From: Blastomussa wellsi
Taxonomy: Eukaryota; Cnidaria; Anthozoa; Scleractinia; Plerogyridae
Length of the DNA stretch: 64,000 nucleotides
Direction of reading: 5' to 3'
Assembly: GCA_947652115.1 (NCBI GenBank)
Contig: OX393568.1
Location: 13,608,217-13,672,216 of the forward strand
The translations under genes were made by a program, and so were the position numbers. Positions 12,851 to 25,392 of the stretch are shown one piece after another. The notes beneath the pieces are model-generated. The model made no database searches, was not told the DNA's origin, and saw nothing but the letters and a program-made list of their open reading frames with translations. Position 1 is the stretch's first letter. The number at the start of each line of letters is the position of its first letter.

Positions 12851-13940
12851 AGGCAGTGTTCACACTTGGTGCTAGGGTACGGTGCCGGAGTACGATTCTG
12901 AGCTGGGCACCACTGTGAACACACCTTTTTTCAAGTACCCACTCCAGAATTCGTGCACGGGCACCGTGCCCGAGTACAAGGTCTCGCGGGCACTCGACAG
13001 TACTTGGGTACTTTGGTTTTCAGTGTCACGGCGCACTTTTTTCCTGGTGTCCAGGTATCAGTGCTCGGGCACAAACTCGGCTGTCGCCTCGTGTGCCAGG
13101 TTTTTGTTCTTGCCACATTTTGACGTCATCATTTCATCGCCATCATCACTGAACAGACGCACGCCAAAATGGAATCTATTTGTTTAACAGTAGCTGGTGA
13201 TTGTGTTAAAATCTGTTAACTAGGTCAAGATTGAATAATATTACGCTCATTATCTACTTGCATTGGCTTCTAGCAAACGACAAATCACTGCACTGCTGAT
13301 CCATATGCTGATAAACAAGGCTTGTAGTAGAGTTAACGTAACAATTGCATAATTCCCATTGAAAAACAGAGAAGCGCTCATTTACTTCAACATAACTTGG
13401 TCGTCAGTTCCAAAACACAACAGACCGATTTAGAATGCAGTCTAGAGACTAAAACCTAAAATAAAGAAATAAAAACCTCAGTTCTGCAAAAATACTGACA
13501 CCAGTACTTCTCCAGACTGCCCACATTTAGATCATCGGCACCTCCATATTATCACAAACCATGCGTTAAAATTTTAAAGCGTTAAAATATGTTCTGCGGC
13601 TCGAGAGAAGTTTTTCCTTGTCACCAAGTTTACGTCAACCAAGTAAAAAGTGGATAGTCCATGGCTCCATGTAACGGAAACTTCACACGGAGTAGTGACA
13701 GTCTTGTTATCACTGAAGCGTCTTTTGATTGGACATCAGCGTGACGTAACTAGTAGAACCCTTCACTCCAACTGTCACCATCATTAGATCTCGCCGGACT
13801 CACTCCACGAGGGGTTGGAATTCTCCTTTGAAAAAGAAAGGATGCAAAACATCAAAAAAAGAAAATAACAAATAGTCATTTCAGCAAGAAACAAATGACA
13901 AGGAGTGAGGAGAGAGGACGCCCACACAAAGCAACAGAAC

Positions 13941-13946
13941 TTTATT
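13941..13946 (-). terminator. Polyadenylation signal AATAAA of SLAIN gene
   Basis: TTTATT on the plus strand reads AATAAA on the minus strand, about 190 nt past the SLAIN stop codon. It is the first good signal in the right place. Confidence 0.55.
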
Positions 13947-14134
13947 GAAACCTCTCAAACAGCATAGACAATGGCTAATTTGTGCAACACTAAACAAGCC
14001 AAGCCTAAGCTTGAAAACAAGACAGAAAGTCAACACAATCTAGAATGTATCACATGAAAGTAGACTTACAAATGGTTGGGTGGACAGGAAAAGCTGTTGC
14101 TCATAATTTTTATGGCAAGAATCAGAAAACTAAA

Positions 14135-17100
14135 TCACGGGGCCTTGCGTGCCACCTGATAACATAACTTGGGCCCAGCCCCCACATCACTGTGGGAAAT
14201 CGTTTCTCGTATCGCCTCCTTTGCAAGCTCAGCCGGCGACAAAGCCACTTCATACCTTGGTGCTGCCAGCTGACCAGCTCTGGGTGTGACTGGTTTCCTT
14301 GGTGATGGTGAGTGTGGTAGCGGAGTTTGAGGCAAACTGCGCCTGCGTACTTCAACATCCTCTGCTGTCCGAGGCCGAGCTCCAGGCTCACGTCTTCTCA
14401 CTTGATTTGGTTCACGTCGTCTCACTTGGAGTGGAAGTAGGACAGTTAGAGTAAATAGTCCATCAGGAGCGAGAAAGCCTACCTAGGCTTCCACTTGTTT
14501 GGAATTTCTATTTTTCTTTCTTTAAAGAATAATATAACTTAAAATGGGTTTACTATTTCGAGAACTATCTAGATTTTGTCAGCCCCAGTTGAATGAATCT
14601 AGATATGAGTTGACGCGCGATAATTCCTTCAGATACACAAAACGTAGCTATGATCTGCAAAACATGATAGCAACTGGGAAAATGGGGATAGTTCGCAGCT
14701 CTCTAGAACCTCTAATTTCATTGGATCTTAATAGCAGGCAGCTATACTGTTTTAGGGCTAGGGTCCATTGTTACTGTTGTTTATTTATCATTTTTTCAGC
14801 CAATTCTTGGTTTTCACGTGACGTCATAAAAAAACTAAAATTAAAATTTTGAGTTTTGAATGACATCAGGTAAAAGTCATTTTTAAACATATATCTGCTG
14901 GCCTGTTTTCAGCTCGGTAGACGGCTTTGTTTTGAAAATAGAACAGTTTGAATTTCAGATTTTTCACAATGCCTGACATCGGCATTGTTTCTGGGTAGCA
15001 TGTTACGTGCGCGAAAATATCGATTCAGAGTTCTCAGTAACCGATATGTCGAGGAAAGTGTCAATGCAAATGTTTTCAAGTTTAACAACGAGAAGAAACG
15101 TTTTGAGAGAGCCAAAGTAAACTCCAGATGTTTCCACTGGTTTCCGGCCGCCATGTTGGGGCCCCCTCTATACTAAACACTATAATTTTCAGTGATACAC
15201 TTTGCCGAATAACTCGAGTTCGGAATATCGCACATCCCTGAAACTTTGGCACGTTGTTTATTACTTTTCTACGATATTTCAATTTCTTGACTCAATTTAT
15301 TAAATGGTAAGCGATTTTATTTCTTGCGCGCGTGAAACTTGCGTGATACTTGCGTGACGTGAAAACCACCTATACTGTGGGACCTTGTAAAGAGTTGCGT
15401 ACCGCCCCAGAAAATGCATTATTCCAATAAATAATTATGCAAATAGTTCACTTGATGCTACACGCGGAATGGAAGAGAATAGAATAGAAGTATCACATGA
15501 ACAAACTTAGATTTCCACCGCGCGACAATCGTTGGTGGAAGGAGATCATCATAACAGCTCTATTAAGCCCTTGACCCTCTCTCATTAGCCGCTCGTATTG
15601 GAGTTCTGTTTGGAAGTAGTTCTCCATATCTATTGAACCCCCCCCCCCCACCCCCTCCCCTCTTCCTAGATGGTGAAGAAATAAGGTTTAATGGATGCGA
15701 AGTGATGTTACCTGCAGTTACAATAGGAACATCACTGTAATCAGATCTCAACTCTTCCCGCTGCCAGGAGCCTGGTAACAAAGTACAGCAAAATCTTTGA
15801 AATACAACATTTCCATTTTGCACTGCAATACAGATACCACATAACGGAACAATTAAACGGTTCAAGTACTGAAGTCAGTTCTTATTCTACAAGTTCTAAC
15901 CACATCACATGACATTACTGCATACTTACGACTGTTGTCGTCTTCATAATGGTTAGGGACACGTCTTCTGGGTTGAACATGTCTAAAATCCTCGTCATTA
16001 TCAACTTGGCATGACATACAAACGGAAATGAAAATTAAAAAAATGGTATGATGTGTGATTCTCATTCATGTGCAGCTTTTTGTTGATCAACTCACCAGCT
16101 GTAATGGGTTGTCTTGCTTGTGGAGCTCCCCCTCTTCTCCTTAATGGACCTAAAAAATTACACCATTCATTTAAACTTTTGTACAAGAACAAAATAATGA
16201 TTATTAGACAAATAAGAACTCAATATCTATAATATTGCTGTTTTGTGGACAAGATTAGTTTGGCCACCATACATGTAATTTTTGAGTTTTGTTATATACT
16301 AGGGGGGGATCTCCTTAGAATAAACTTGTGTGAGCCTGCAGAGATCTCCTGGTAGTCTGGAATGTAACTAATTATAGCGGAGAAATTATGAGGGAACCAT
16401 GCAGTTCATTTTTCATGGTCAAAACGGCTAGCAGCATGGTATCTGCTGACCAGTATAATATGACCATATCACCATCTCAGTTTTAAAGTACATCGAGGTC
16501 ACTTTTTTAAGTTAACTGCTGACCATGTGATGGTTGTTCAATGGATCGCAGGCTCAAGTCAATGTTTTTCTCGGCTAGGGTTTTGACAGGATTGTGTAAT
16601 TTTTCATGATCATCCTCAGTGGAATTTCTGAAATTGGAATTGAAGATTAATTCTGATTTATTTTGGGTCAGTGATATCAAGAACCAGAAAAAAATATGGA
16701 GCTCCCTTTTTCGCATGGCTAAATCTATATATCAGCACACTGTTGAAATAGATAAGTGGCAAATAAAAATCTAACTATCATTCAAACCTAAACAGTACTG
16801 CATGTATCCAGTCACAACATATCCCAGTATACCTTAAAGGGGAACTGTCGTGGTATTTTGGTGTCATTTTAAAATGCTGAAAATGTTCCTGCATCAATGG
16901 AAACCTCAAAATAATGGTATAGTTTTGTTACCTATGACTTTATCACAACACTGAAACCATTTATTGCTACCTATCACTTAGGATGGCAAGGATGGAAATG
17001 GACTGAAATTTGGCAAATCTAGCCAGTTATTTCAAATTCTAGAGCCATTCCTTGAAAATGTCACCAGAAATTCATTATGCTTTGCTCTCTAAACCACAGT

Positions 17101-20100
17101 TTGTTTCATTTCTTCCTGTTAGTCCATCAGGAGTATTTGGAGCACCAGTGAAGGTACCAGGTAATGATTTTAACAATGAATGAAGCTGAAAACACCAAAA
17201 CCCCTGTAACAGCACCCCTTTAAGCTTGAAAAGGTTAACTGCAGAAGCTTCACCTTTTACTACCAAGTCCTCCTGTTCTTGAGATACTTGACCACGCCTT
17301 CGTGGAACTATACCGTCGTTATCGTCATCATCATCATCAATTTCATATGAATTCCCATCTTGTTGAAAACATAAAAAAATTGCTACATTAAATATCAGGT
17401 TGATCTCCACCTGATGAGTTTTGCAAGTGGTGAAATCTTAGCCATGTATTTCCATGGATCTTGTTTAATCAGGTTCGTTCAGTTTTAAGGCCAAAGTGTG
17501 ATAACATAACCCCAGGCCTGCATACAATATTTAGTATTAATAAGACACTCACCAAGTGAGACCTGGGGCTGTGGGGATTCTCCTCTTCTTTTCAATGAAC
17601 CTATCAAAAAGTCCATATACATAATGTAGAACATTTTTATTTTGAACTAAATTTTGCCCATTCCTTTATGAATTCAAGTTTTGATCAGATGCTTAATAAA
17701 ATATGGCAGAAATATTCTTGTTGTACCATATGATCACCTTGCCTTGACATCACCAAACATAACACTGGAATAACAAGACTGATGACACTTCTGACATTAT
17801 GGATCACAACAACAATAAGTCAACTAGCCTTGTAATTATAAAAAAGAAGACTGCTTATTGTATGTGCATGCAATATATTCAATCAAAACTAACTTAGTTT
17901 ATTACTGTATATTTGTTAAATAGTAGGAATCTGTTAAGTATAAAGGGAAATACTTGTTGTCAACTCACCAGTTGCCACGGGTTGTCTAGCTTGTGGAGGC
18001 CCCCCTCTTCTCTGTAATGAACCTGAGATAACAAGATAAAACTTGACACAATTATGTATTGGTACCGTTATGTAACTGAGTGTCCAAAAATAAGAGTTTG
18101 TACAGAAGAGATTTGGTTAGTTTTTATTTAATCTCTCTGCCTCTAACAAACAACAGAGTGAAACTAGAATTCACTGAATGCCATAAGGGACCACATGAAA
18201 CACAAAAACAGGACACAAACATAGGCACGCAATATGTGCGAGAGTTATTTTTTTCAGTTTTGATATGGACGTATTGGGTATTTTTTTTTGGTCAGCAAAA
18301 CTAGCCCGTCCAAAACGAATGCTCAATTTAGTGTTGGGCCTTTTGCTGACGGCGTGTGCATTGTAAGTAAATGAACGCAACGCAAAATACGTTTGACTAG
18401 CGAATTCATTCACGACGAAACTTTCCTGTCGACCATGAATAATATATCTGTAAAAACTGTAGAAATCAGTTTAATCAATCACTTTACTGCGCATGTCATT
18501 CCATTTTTATAAAACGATTTGACAATCTCGTCCCCAGAACCCGCTTTTCTTTTGGTCACCATCAAGAAAAGCGGGCTCTGGGGACAAGATTGACAATTTG
18601 ACTGGTTTCTTGATGCAACCCCAAACCTGATTGGATTGATGTACGTCACTAATGCGTGGTTCAATTTTCCCTGTAACCACCCCCCCCTCGGGCACACCCC
18701 CGGGCATTTGCCATATTTTAACTATTTTGCGGTGTATTCTCCACCCCCGGGCACACAGAAAAAGGCAATTCCCCCGTCGACCACAAGTACGTCATTGTGT
18801 GTACAAATTCAAGATAAAAATACTGATTTCTGTAAAAATAGCAAAAGAAGTACATGAAGAAGTTTTTTCAAGAACTACACTTCTCTAAAAGCGACTGCAA
18901 AGTCCCTGGTATCTCGCGACTTAGCCACTTGTTACGTCGTCCTTAATAAAGGTATAACGGCCGACTTGCAATTGTTGCACGTCTACTCATGAATTTGAAC
19001 GCTTTTCTAGACTGTATATATATCATAAATAACTGAGACTACATATATAGCATACGAAATCATGAAGACTTCATTTATTTTTATAAAGAAAACTGAAGGA
19101 GAAATCTAACCCGTACGTCTCGCCACTTCCTCAAAAGAATAGGAAAGGAGCCACAAATCTTTAGAAAATATCAAAGCTTTTAAACTCTCTTCTTTAACAC
19201 TACTCATTACCACACGGCATTACAATGTTGTGAAGACATACCCACCTACCGCTTGTTGTGACTAAATGCCAATTCTTAACAAAGCTATTTCTACCTGAAA
19301 ATTAAAAACTCCGAGACTCCAGCACAGTGCAGAATGCGACACCAAACGTGATTCCTAGCCTTTTCTTGACAGCGGTAACACAATACTTTTGTTTATTTGT
19401 AATATGATACTTTTTTTCTTCGAAATGTTGAAACATGATACTTTGTTTTTCTGCATCGCTGATTTTCAACACAAAGCGTCATATTTTGTGACTTATTAAA
19501 CATGCACCAAAGTATTTTATCGAAAGACAATAAACGGATCAAATGGAAAAAAGATATCTTTTAAAAGGGTTTTTTAAACGTAGTACAGTTAGTACATTGT
19601 TTTCTGGTTGTTACGAAATTTGTGCCGAAAATACTGGTGAAAGATTTTGCATATTTAATTACGAACAGTTCGTGAAATATTTACCAGAGCTGGTGCATCT
19701 GCAATGAAAGCTGTTTCTCCGGAATTACTGTACTCTGCGTTCTTGAGTATGTGGCCTCGCTAACTTCAAATTCTTAAATGCCGTATGACATCTACTACGT
19801 CCTGAAGCAAAGTCTCTGATCTCTCAGCTCTACTGATTTCAAAAAACTCATCTCCGAGAAATAGGAAGCTGCGTACATCCGCAACTTCAAATTTAACCAA
19901 AATTAAAGCTATCGTTACTTCAGTCAGAAACATTTTAAAATTCAACATGGCTCTTGTTCACAACTAACTGCAATCAAAATACAATCCCTCAACCCAAAGC
20001 CGCCAAAACAGACTGCTCTCAGCATGTAAAACTTCACATCCTTGTACCTTTTTCACCACCATAAAAATTTCCAAACAGTTTTCCGCTTAAAACCCACACA

Positions 20101-23100
20101 CAACGTGGTACACCAGAGCTACATAAACACCGAGTGCTGGAAATAGAGACATCATGCTAACACCGCCCAATAAGGCCAAGTTTATACGAAAATAAAGATG
20201 GCCGCCCCTTGAATCCGAAACAAATATTGATACAAAATTAAACGATACATACAAGCAGCAATTTCATTGGTTATCGATCGATAGTATCCTAATTCTGATT
20301 GGTGTGAAATACATCGCTCGTCCACCCATCCATCCATCCATCCACTGAATAGCGACATACGTCGGTACGCCGACTAGGAGTTATTTTTTTCAAAAAAATA
20401 ACTAACTAAAAAATAACTCAAAAATTCCATATTACAAAAGCATTACCTTTCGCCACTAAGTCTTCCTGTTCTTGAGATACCTGACCACGCCTTTGTGGAA
20501 CTACACCATCATTGTCATCTTCATCCATTTGCAATGATGTCACACCTTGTTGATACAAAGCATCATTGCAAACAATATATTAAACATTTATTTAACAAAT
20601 AAAGAAGCCTAAGCCATGTATTATATTGTCATAAACATGACGGGCATTTGAGAGCATGAGGGAAATGGAGATAAAACATGGGTTTTTGACCAGTCAGAAC
20701 GCACACAGAGTCCTATCTATATTATAATCAAATATAACAACATAAAGTAAATGTAACTTGAGTTTCACACACTAGGAGATGATCGCTTAGTGTTGCTTAT
20801 TTTTGAACTGCATATTTATACACAGGGCACTCCCAGGATAAGTAAAACAATTTATTCATTTATTCAATTCAGATTAAATCTTTATAATGTATATATACAT
20901 CTGTATAACAAACACAAAATGTTATATGAAACCAGGGTAACCACTTTCAATTTATAATAATCTCAGCATTACAGCCTGAGAGACATGATGGATAGAACTT
21001 TCTACATGTACCTCTTTGTTGTTCTTAAAATTATTTAGCATTTTTCCTCCTAAAAGTTGATTTCCGTCCTTACTGCGCAGTCCTGGGATTTGCTTTCAAA
21101 AATTGTTTATCAGTATGCAAGCTATTAACCGAACTATCTATACCTCTATATCCTTTCTTATCTTAGTTAAGCTGTTTATATACTTTTTCCTACGGCTTAT
21201 TTCCGCTAAACTTTTAACCTAGTTTACTTAATTTTTGTCCATGTGTGTATGCGTGTTGTATGTGTTTATTTAAGTCCTATGTACCTGACCTTTAAAATCA
21301 CTGATGTAAACACTAAGGATGGCTGCCCAGTTCCTCATTAGCCAATAGTGGTTATTTCGGGCAGCCATGTACTCATTTTATTTTATATTGTCTAGTTTTG
21401 TAAACCTAATTAATTTGGGGTACAATAAAGTTGTTGTTGTTGTTGTTACACTTCTCTCAGTAACAGCATACATTAAAGCTTTATAGTCTGCTAATATAGG
21501 TCCTTCCATTGAGGAGTGCTCGATAAGCTGAAAGGTCAGTTTGGAATACCGTCAAGATTCATCTACTTTTTGCTATTGTTTTTCGAGGATATTTGGTGTT
21601 AATAATGAAAATAAAGGGATGTTTTCCCTGTAATTTTCTTTGTTGATAGTAAAAATTCCGTTCACATAAACACTGCAAGTGGAGATTGTGCAGTACAGAC
21701 TGAAAATCATCTTTAAATAATACAATGTTGCAATACCATTGAAGAATAGTGAGTGTTTATTTCAAAATTTTATACAGTTACATTATTTCATGTGATAACA
21801 CTGCTGTAACACTCACCAAGTGATGCTTTAGGCTGTGGTGATGCTCCTCTTCTTTTCAATGGACCTGTCATAACACACAACTGATTGTTCATCACATTAC
21901 AAAGCAGTACATTAATTTTGTTTGGTCTGGTTCCATAGGCAACCAGCAAACTAAAAAAGTACATGATCAGAATGTCTCCTTTTCCTTGTGTTTGCATTAA
22001 TATTTTATTCTCTTAGAAATGGAAAGAAACTGTGATAAACTTGAATACGTTTTATTTGACAACTTGTAGTTTTCGTTTTCTGTTTTTCACCATTCTACTG
22101 CGCAAAGCTACCCAGAGGGAAAGAGCACGAACAAGACTCGAGGTCCTATGTGAGGCGCCCCACTCTCTTCAGTTATTTAAAGACCCTGAGTGTTGATCTG
22201 GCCGAGGTTTCAACCCGCGACCTCCCACACATTTTGGTACATGCCCCTTTGTCAAACAGAGGATGTCTAGTAACTAGTAAATTTAAAATAATTAATTACA
22301 TCAAATGAACAGAAAATTGATAATAATAATAATCAGTATCATCATTTGTCTCATGATGTATAGTTTTTTTTTTTATTTTATTTTTACTTACAAAGAACAT
22401 ACATTACTGTTAACACTAGTTATGATGTATAGTTACTTGTACCCATTTATCCCTTTTTTCACAAGGTTGAAATCAAAATTATCTATTGATGATGTAGAAA
22501 CAAGAAAATTTTTCTCATTAATAAGATCAGGTATCTACAAAAAGTTAATGTTTGTGTTATGTTTTCAATTTAAAATACTGGACGACAATATTTACAAATT
22601 CCTGCTTAGCTAAAATGGGTTTGATACATGTGATCCATACACCTTTTGTAGTACTTCTCGAGAAACAGTTGATCACTTATTATTTTTTCAATGCATCTAC
22701 TCCTGTGCCATTTGAAATGAATCTGAATATTATTGGCTCTCTATAACTAAAGTTCCTCAAACCAAATTGTTTCATAGTAATACAAAGTATCTTTAGAGTA
22801 ATGTGGTTCTTATCTTTAGATTGGGCTGCCTGTGGTCAAAATAGCCAACCTATTCATAGAAAAAAGGCAAATACCTTTTACTACTAGGCTTGAATTGTCC
22901 TGACTTATAACTGCTGGAACACGTCTCTGTGGTCTGCATGGTTTACTGTTATCATCACTGTTGTCATCTTCATTCGCTAGTTTTGAGCTCTGAGTTACAT
23001 CTACAAGGTCACATCAAACTAAACATTCAGATGACTCCAACAAGCACTGTCTAATGTTTATGGAAGATGTAAAATGCATAACAGAAATAGGTACTTGTAA

Positions 23101-23520
23101 TGCACTTAGTCACACTAATTCAAGCTGGTTTGAATTCGTGCGACTGACCACAGCAACAAAATTCTGTCCCATGACATGAAGCAATAATTTGTTGCTGAGA
23201 CTTGTTCCCACAATGAGTGTCACATAATGTGTCCCAGCTTTAAAGATTTGAAAAACCTGACACTAGGGAAGGGAATTTGTAGGCAGACACTGAGGTATAC
23301 ACCAAACGTCAAACAAAAACCCATTCAGGAACAGTGAAGAAAACAGCTTTAGATTGAGAAACCTTTAATACAGCGTTTTCACTCACGTGACCAAAAAAAT
23401 CGAAAACCATTCAGTGGACAGAGTCAAGAAACTACGACATTATAGAATATAAAAAAAGTACTTCTCCAAGTTTTAGGTGTGTGCATTGTTCCAAACTTCA
23501 GATATTGGTTGAAATGTCTC

Positions 23521-23555
<35 letters not shown>

Positions 23556-24094
23556 ATAGGTGTACCTCAGTGGAACACCAACATGGCGGCCGGGAATAGT
23601 GTAAAAATCTGGAGTTTACTTTGGTTATCTAGGAGGCTGGTTAGCTGTTTTGAACAAACAAATGTTCATATAAACACTTTTTCTAATACTTAAACTTCTA
23701 AAATGGCTAAATCTTGCAAGATAAGTATGTGTTTTTCAACATATTTGATCATAACTGTAAGTCACACACCGCCATAACACTGAAATTCAAATTGCACTAG
23801 TTTCCAAACGAAGGACGCTGTTGAGCTGAAAAATTGTATAAAGATATAAATTTAGCGCCTCTTATGCCTGATGAGTATAAAAAGTCTGGTGGCTCTTTGG
23901 TTTTGAATTTTAGAATTTTATGACGTCACATGAAAACGCTCTATATTGATCACATTCATGCATGGCTTAGCACTGTCAGAATTGGATAATGCTTTTTACA
24001 CCATATTCATCTGGCCACCTGAATAACATACATGCATTATTTTATTCAGAGTTGAACTTTTTGGAAGTTATCCAATCTTAAAAAACAAATGCAT

Positions 24095-24125
<31 letters not shown>

Positions 24126-25355
24126 AAAAATTTAAACCAGTTTGATGTTGACTTCCCTTTGTTTCAGATTATGCTATTCAACATAAGACAAAGGGAAATG
24201 AAAATCAAACTAGTTTAAAAAATTTTCAACCAAAGATAAAATTAAACCACAACACATGTATGTACACTGTATTGGAGAGGCATGGGATAAAAATCGGCTT
24301 CATGTAGATGGAAAGTTAACTCTTTAAAAAAGCATCTTCAAATTAGTGAACAAATCCTTGTACAAGTAGTTACTGTGTTTGGTCTCTTCATAAAGCAATT
24401 GTTGAGTTGGAGTTAAACGGCTTAAGGGGATCACCTGCTAACTATAACCAGAAATGTTCTGCAAGTGAAAATACTGCTCTTGGAGCAGTAAAAATCTCAG
24501 TTCGATGTAACAGATAATTTCCCCCTGAACAATGAGATGCAATAAAATCATAATTCTTCCAAGGGAAATTGTTTTTATGAATTTACCTACTAGTGGCCTT
24601 GAAAAATCTTTATTATTTTAATGCCTTCCATTTGTCCCGAACATCAACAAACCTTGTGGTTCAAGCATCTTGTCATTATTTTTCCTATGCAATTGCTAAT
24701 GGAAGGTTCAGTATTTCAGAGAATTACATCTCAAATAATAAAGACCCAGAGTTCATACAGCAGGTTTTAAATGAAAATATCTTCATTTCAGCGTTTGGTT
24801 CAGCTGAGAGTTTGTTATTTACTGCCAAAGCCCATTGCATTCCTTTGTATGATTTGAAGCTGGTGTTATTTCTGTTATTAATAAAGTTGTTTTAAATCAT
24901 TTTAGAAAGATTCTAAAAGCAGCTTCTGGTATCCGTTTATTTTGTTGGTGAGAACAAGCTAGGATTTGTACGCCACTTTGCAGACGGTTACATGTAATAT
25001 ATTTCCATCTGCATGCAGTCAGTGATATAGTTTCTTGTTACATAATTATGTTGAATATCCCAAGTCACTTGTACTTGACATTTCATGGCATGTCACTTGA
25101 ATACATGAATCACATATTAATCAATTAGCATTTCTAAATATAAACTGATAAAAACAAAATGTTTTTTCATTACTTGTTGACGATGTTAGTGGCTTTAAAG
25201 GAGCTCCTCTTCTTCTCAGACCTAAAGAATTCAGTGATTGTTAATCATGATCATACTTAACACTTGTGCACAAAGTCCTTCATTGTAACTGTTCTGTATA
25301 AAGTCATTATTAGGAAAGATGATTGTTCAAAGTTGCTGTGACGCACCCAAATACT

Positions 25356-25392
<37 letters not shown>

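Larger units (their letters stand above)
9831..13940. other. Intergenic region between converging genes
   Basis: No gene was recognised between the liprin-beta stop and the SLAIN polyadenylation signal. It presumably holds the liprin-beta 3' UTR, though no convincing AATAAA was seen close to its stop. Repeats recognised here are the dispersed element at about 11430-11890 and the MITE at 12723-12850. The rest, including ORFs around 10062-10497, 10747-11091, 11693-12303 and 12882-13187, shows no protein similarity I recognise. Confidence 0.6.
17969..21864 (-). repeat. SLAIN exon block, copy 1 (exons 7-8-9)
   Basis: Three exons of 48, 99 and 54 nt encode GPLKRRGASPQPKASL, then a unit ending DNDGVVPQRRGQVSQEQEDL, then GSLQRRGGPPQARQPVAT. 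The same order, types and nearly the same lengths recur in the next block. Copy 1 is spread over 3.9 kb because its introns are longer. Confidence 0.8.

Noticed and set aside
15563..15865. Minus-strand ORF with a poly-Gly stretch beside SLAIN exon 14
   Set aside because: The glycines come from a poly-C run in the intron. The real exon is 15712-15771, set by splice sites and phase.
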